Assembly: GCF_927798215.1 (NCBI RefSeq)
Contig: NZ_CAKMMW010000003.1
Span: 310,001 to 374,000 of the forward strand
Reading direction: 5' to 3'
Origin: Paenibacillus_E allorhizoplanae
GTDB lineage: Bacteria; Bacillota; Bacilli; Paenibacillales; NBRC-103111
Length of the DNA stretch: 64,000 nucleotides
Shown: positions 62,545 to 64,000 of the stretch, piece after piece
Numbering within the stretch: the stretch's first letter is position 1
How the letters are laid out: each line of letters begins with the position of its first letter
Position numbers and translations under genes: made by a program
The notes under the pieces: model-generated
Database searches by the model: none
The model's input: only the letters and a program-made list of their open reading frames with translations
What the model was told of the DNA's origin: nothing

Positions 62545-64000
62545 TTACACGATTGGAACCAAAACAAGCTCCTTTGGCATCCCATCTTGGCAGATTAGCT
62601 CAACGACACTGCAATCCCCCTCACCTGCAAAAACTTGAACTCCCTGTTCAGGCGACGAAAGCATCCACTGTCCTTTGAGCGTAATTCGCATCGGATGCGC
62701 AATGCTTTTCGCATGCACCCACTTGCGTGAATAGACACTGACTTCTTTCTGAATCCCGTTCCTATCGTATTGATCCTTTTCGATTTCCTCATATAAACGA
62801 AGATCCGGATCGACCGCACTCATCGTCAAGGTTCCACTTTCCTCGCGAATCATGACCATTGCTGGCGTATCAACTGCCGTCACGTACCCGATTCCGAGAC
62901 AATCGTCCGCTTCGAACAGCGCGTATGCGGTTGTACAGCTCTCTGCATCAAACACCACATGCGCTGATCGTTCCTGACGCAGCACCTTATATGGCGCTGA
63001 ATCCGGATGCTCCATCTGCTCATAAAAGCGCTTAACTTGTCCGCAGTCCGTATCAACCAGAATCGCGTACGCGTAGCTGCCCTCAGTCGGTGAAGTCCCA
63101 TGATCCAACCATGCTGCAGCAAAATCCCCTTGTGTATCGACATCTGTCGATTGATGCTTGGAATGTTGTGTTGCTTTCGAGACAGAAATCGTCTGTCCGG
63201 CTGGAATATAATACCCGTTTCCTTTATTGTCCAATATCCATGTAGGATTGTCCAATTGCTTTTTTTGGAAATAAGGGAAATCATAAATCGGCCCTGCTTC
63301 GTCAATCCAGAGCGGATCTTCCCTGATAGGCAAATGATTCTGAAACAGGGTCGTTTCTGTCCTGTTGGCTGTATTGTCGTTTTCGATACCTGAACCCAAG
63401 CAAATAATGCGATTATTGAAGAAAAACGCCGACTTGCGCGCTCGATGACTCCCTTCATATTTGGGATGCTCATGCAGTTTCATAGCAAACATCCCGTTGT
63501 GTCCTTCCAAATGAAGCCCGCCTGCAAAGGTTTCATCCGAAAGAAGCATTTCCTCGAAGCCGCTGAAGGTATCTACATTGCAGACGCTGGCGCGGAGCTC
63601 CTCCAGCGGCTTATGTACCGTGGTCGTCCCCGGCCACCGGTTCCAATCCCAGCCATCTTGCTGATAACCGCTGGCTTGATGATTGACTGGCTCGCCACGG
63701 CTCATAATCTGGAGATGACCGTGGGAGATGTAGCGGCCGTACAGATTCGCGTTCACATACGTTTCGTTCGCCCACAAATAGCGGCTATGCCCGCGCATGC
63801 CGGCAAGCCAGGAACCACGTCGGTGAATGGCTAGGGCAGCGTAGTTCATCGTCCAGTGACCGTTCGGATCTGGCTCCGCTATGATGCCCATTGCTTCAAA
63901 GCGATGTGCCGCTTCCGTTCGCTCATCTGGGTCAAGCAGACGCAGATAAGCTGCAGCTACTTCTGTATCTACCTCACTGCGACCATCAGGCGTGCCACTC
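62545..64000 (-). CDS. PL8-family chondroitin-type polysaccharide lyase (5' end outside window)
   Basis: The frame is open to the window edge, so the N-terminus, including any signal peptide and most of the alpha-toroid, is missing; 484 complete codons before the stop are present. The visible part matches the PL8 central and C-terminal beta domains of chondroitin ABC lyases: NLYGRYISHGHLQIM (catalytic Tyr region), WDWNRWPGTTTVHKP (catalytic Arg region), LHLEGHNGMFAMKLHEH, ARKSAFFFNNRIICLGSGI and ETTLFQ. Such lyases cleave hexosaminidic bonds by beta-elimination and release unsaturated disaccharides. Chondroitin, dermatan or hyaluronan are the likely substrates; the choice cannot be made here. 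An ATG at 63891 is internal. The transmembrane AraC gene follows 44 bases on. Confidence 0.85.
   Translation of the reverse strand, partial: SGTPDGRSEVDTEVAAAYLRLLDPDERTEAAHRFEAMGIIAEPDPNGHWTMNYAALAIHRRGSWLAGMRGHSRYLWANETYVNANLYGRYISHGHLQIMSRGEPVNHQASGYQQDGWDWNRWPGTTTVHKPLEELRASVCNVDTFSGFEEMLLSDETFAGGLHLEGHNGMFAMKLHEHPKYEGSHRARKSAFFFNNRIICLGSGIENDNTANRTETTLFQNHLPIREDPLWIDEAGPIYDFPYFQKKQLDNPTWILDNKGNGYYIPAGQTISVSKATQHSKHQSTDVDTQGDFAAAWLDHGTSPTEGSYAYAILVDTDCGQVKRFYEQMEHPDSAPYKVLRQERSAHVVFDAESCTTAYALFEADDCLGIGYVTAVDTPAMVMIREESGTLTMSAVDPDLRLYEEIEKDQYDRNGIQKEVSVYSRKWVHAKSIAHPMRITLKGQWMLSSPEQGVQVFAGEGDCSVVELICQDGMPKELVLVPIV

Noticed and set aside
1..64000. Search for transposases, integrases, tRNA, rRNA and CRISPR
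   Set aside because: No reading frame or structure supporting any of these was found, so no mobile element or RNA gene is reported.

Overview
The window looks like chromosome of a Paenibacillus-type Firmicute. The signs are moderate GC, strong GGAGG ribosome binding sites, several S-layer-homology (SLH) surface proteins, YesM/YesN-type two-component systems, LplA/B/C-type importers without their own ATPase, AraC-type regulators with large sensor regions, and very long modular secreted glycan-active enzymes. It is an accessory carbohydrate region, almost entirely on the minus strand, with no tRNA, rRNA, insertion sequence or CRISPR array that I can see.

Layout. 1-4778: 5'-intact but 3'-cut secreted clan GH-A glycosidase with golvesin-like, cohesin and helical modules. 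4928-7981: dehydrogenase / Gfo-Idh-MocA oxidoreductase / AraC operon. 8180-12652: SLH-anchored parallel beta-helix glycosidase. 12931-15972: ADP-ribosylglycohydrolase-family enzyme, divergent AraC regulator and a 43-residue acidic protein. 16102-21763: five-gene glycogen operon glgB-glgC-glgD with a PPK2-type polyphosphate kinase and a DUF1003 membrane protein. 21942-22337: cupin. 22599-30056: double-kinase hybrid sensor, SARP-type response regulator and an SLH beta-propeller protein. 30437-39813: a solute-binding protein, GH43, two permeases, and a sensor operon made of a lipobox-less solute-binding-protein paralogue, a histidine kinase and a YesN-type regulator. 40106-53545: pectin operon. 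53945-64000: a probable chondroitin-type glycosaminoglycan locus (PL8 lyase, transmembrane AraC regulator, importer, intracellular sulfatase, GH43-like propeller).

The main discovery candidate is the 40106-53545 operon. Two giant secreted enzymes each combine a CE8 pectin methylesterase and a GH28 polygalacturonase, in opposite module order, and each ends in cohesin - helical (FIVAR-like) - dockerin. Between their genes lies a protein made of one cohesin, a Gly/Gln/Pro linker, a beta module and three SLH repeats, which is the layout of an anchoring scaffoldin. Together with the cohesin-bearing glycosidase at 1-4778 this suggests a small cell-surface pectin-degrading complex outside classical cellulosomes.

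A shared promoter element, an A-rich AACAAACAA half and a TCTTAT half followed 22 bases later by a -10-like hexamer, stands before four transcription units: the solute-binding protein (30437), the permeases (35295), the sensor operon (39813) and the pectin operon (53545). This ties sensing, degradation and uptake into one likely regulon, with the YesN-type regulator at 35435-36706 as the obvious candidate activator. A CcpA-like site sits inside the pectin operon promoter.

All calls come from reading the sequence and translations by eye; domain edges are approximate.
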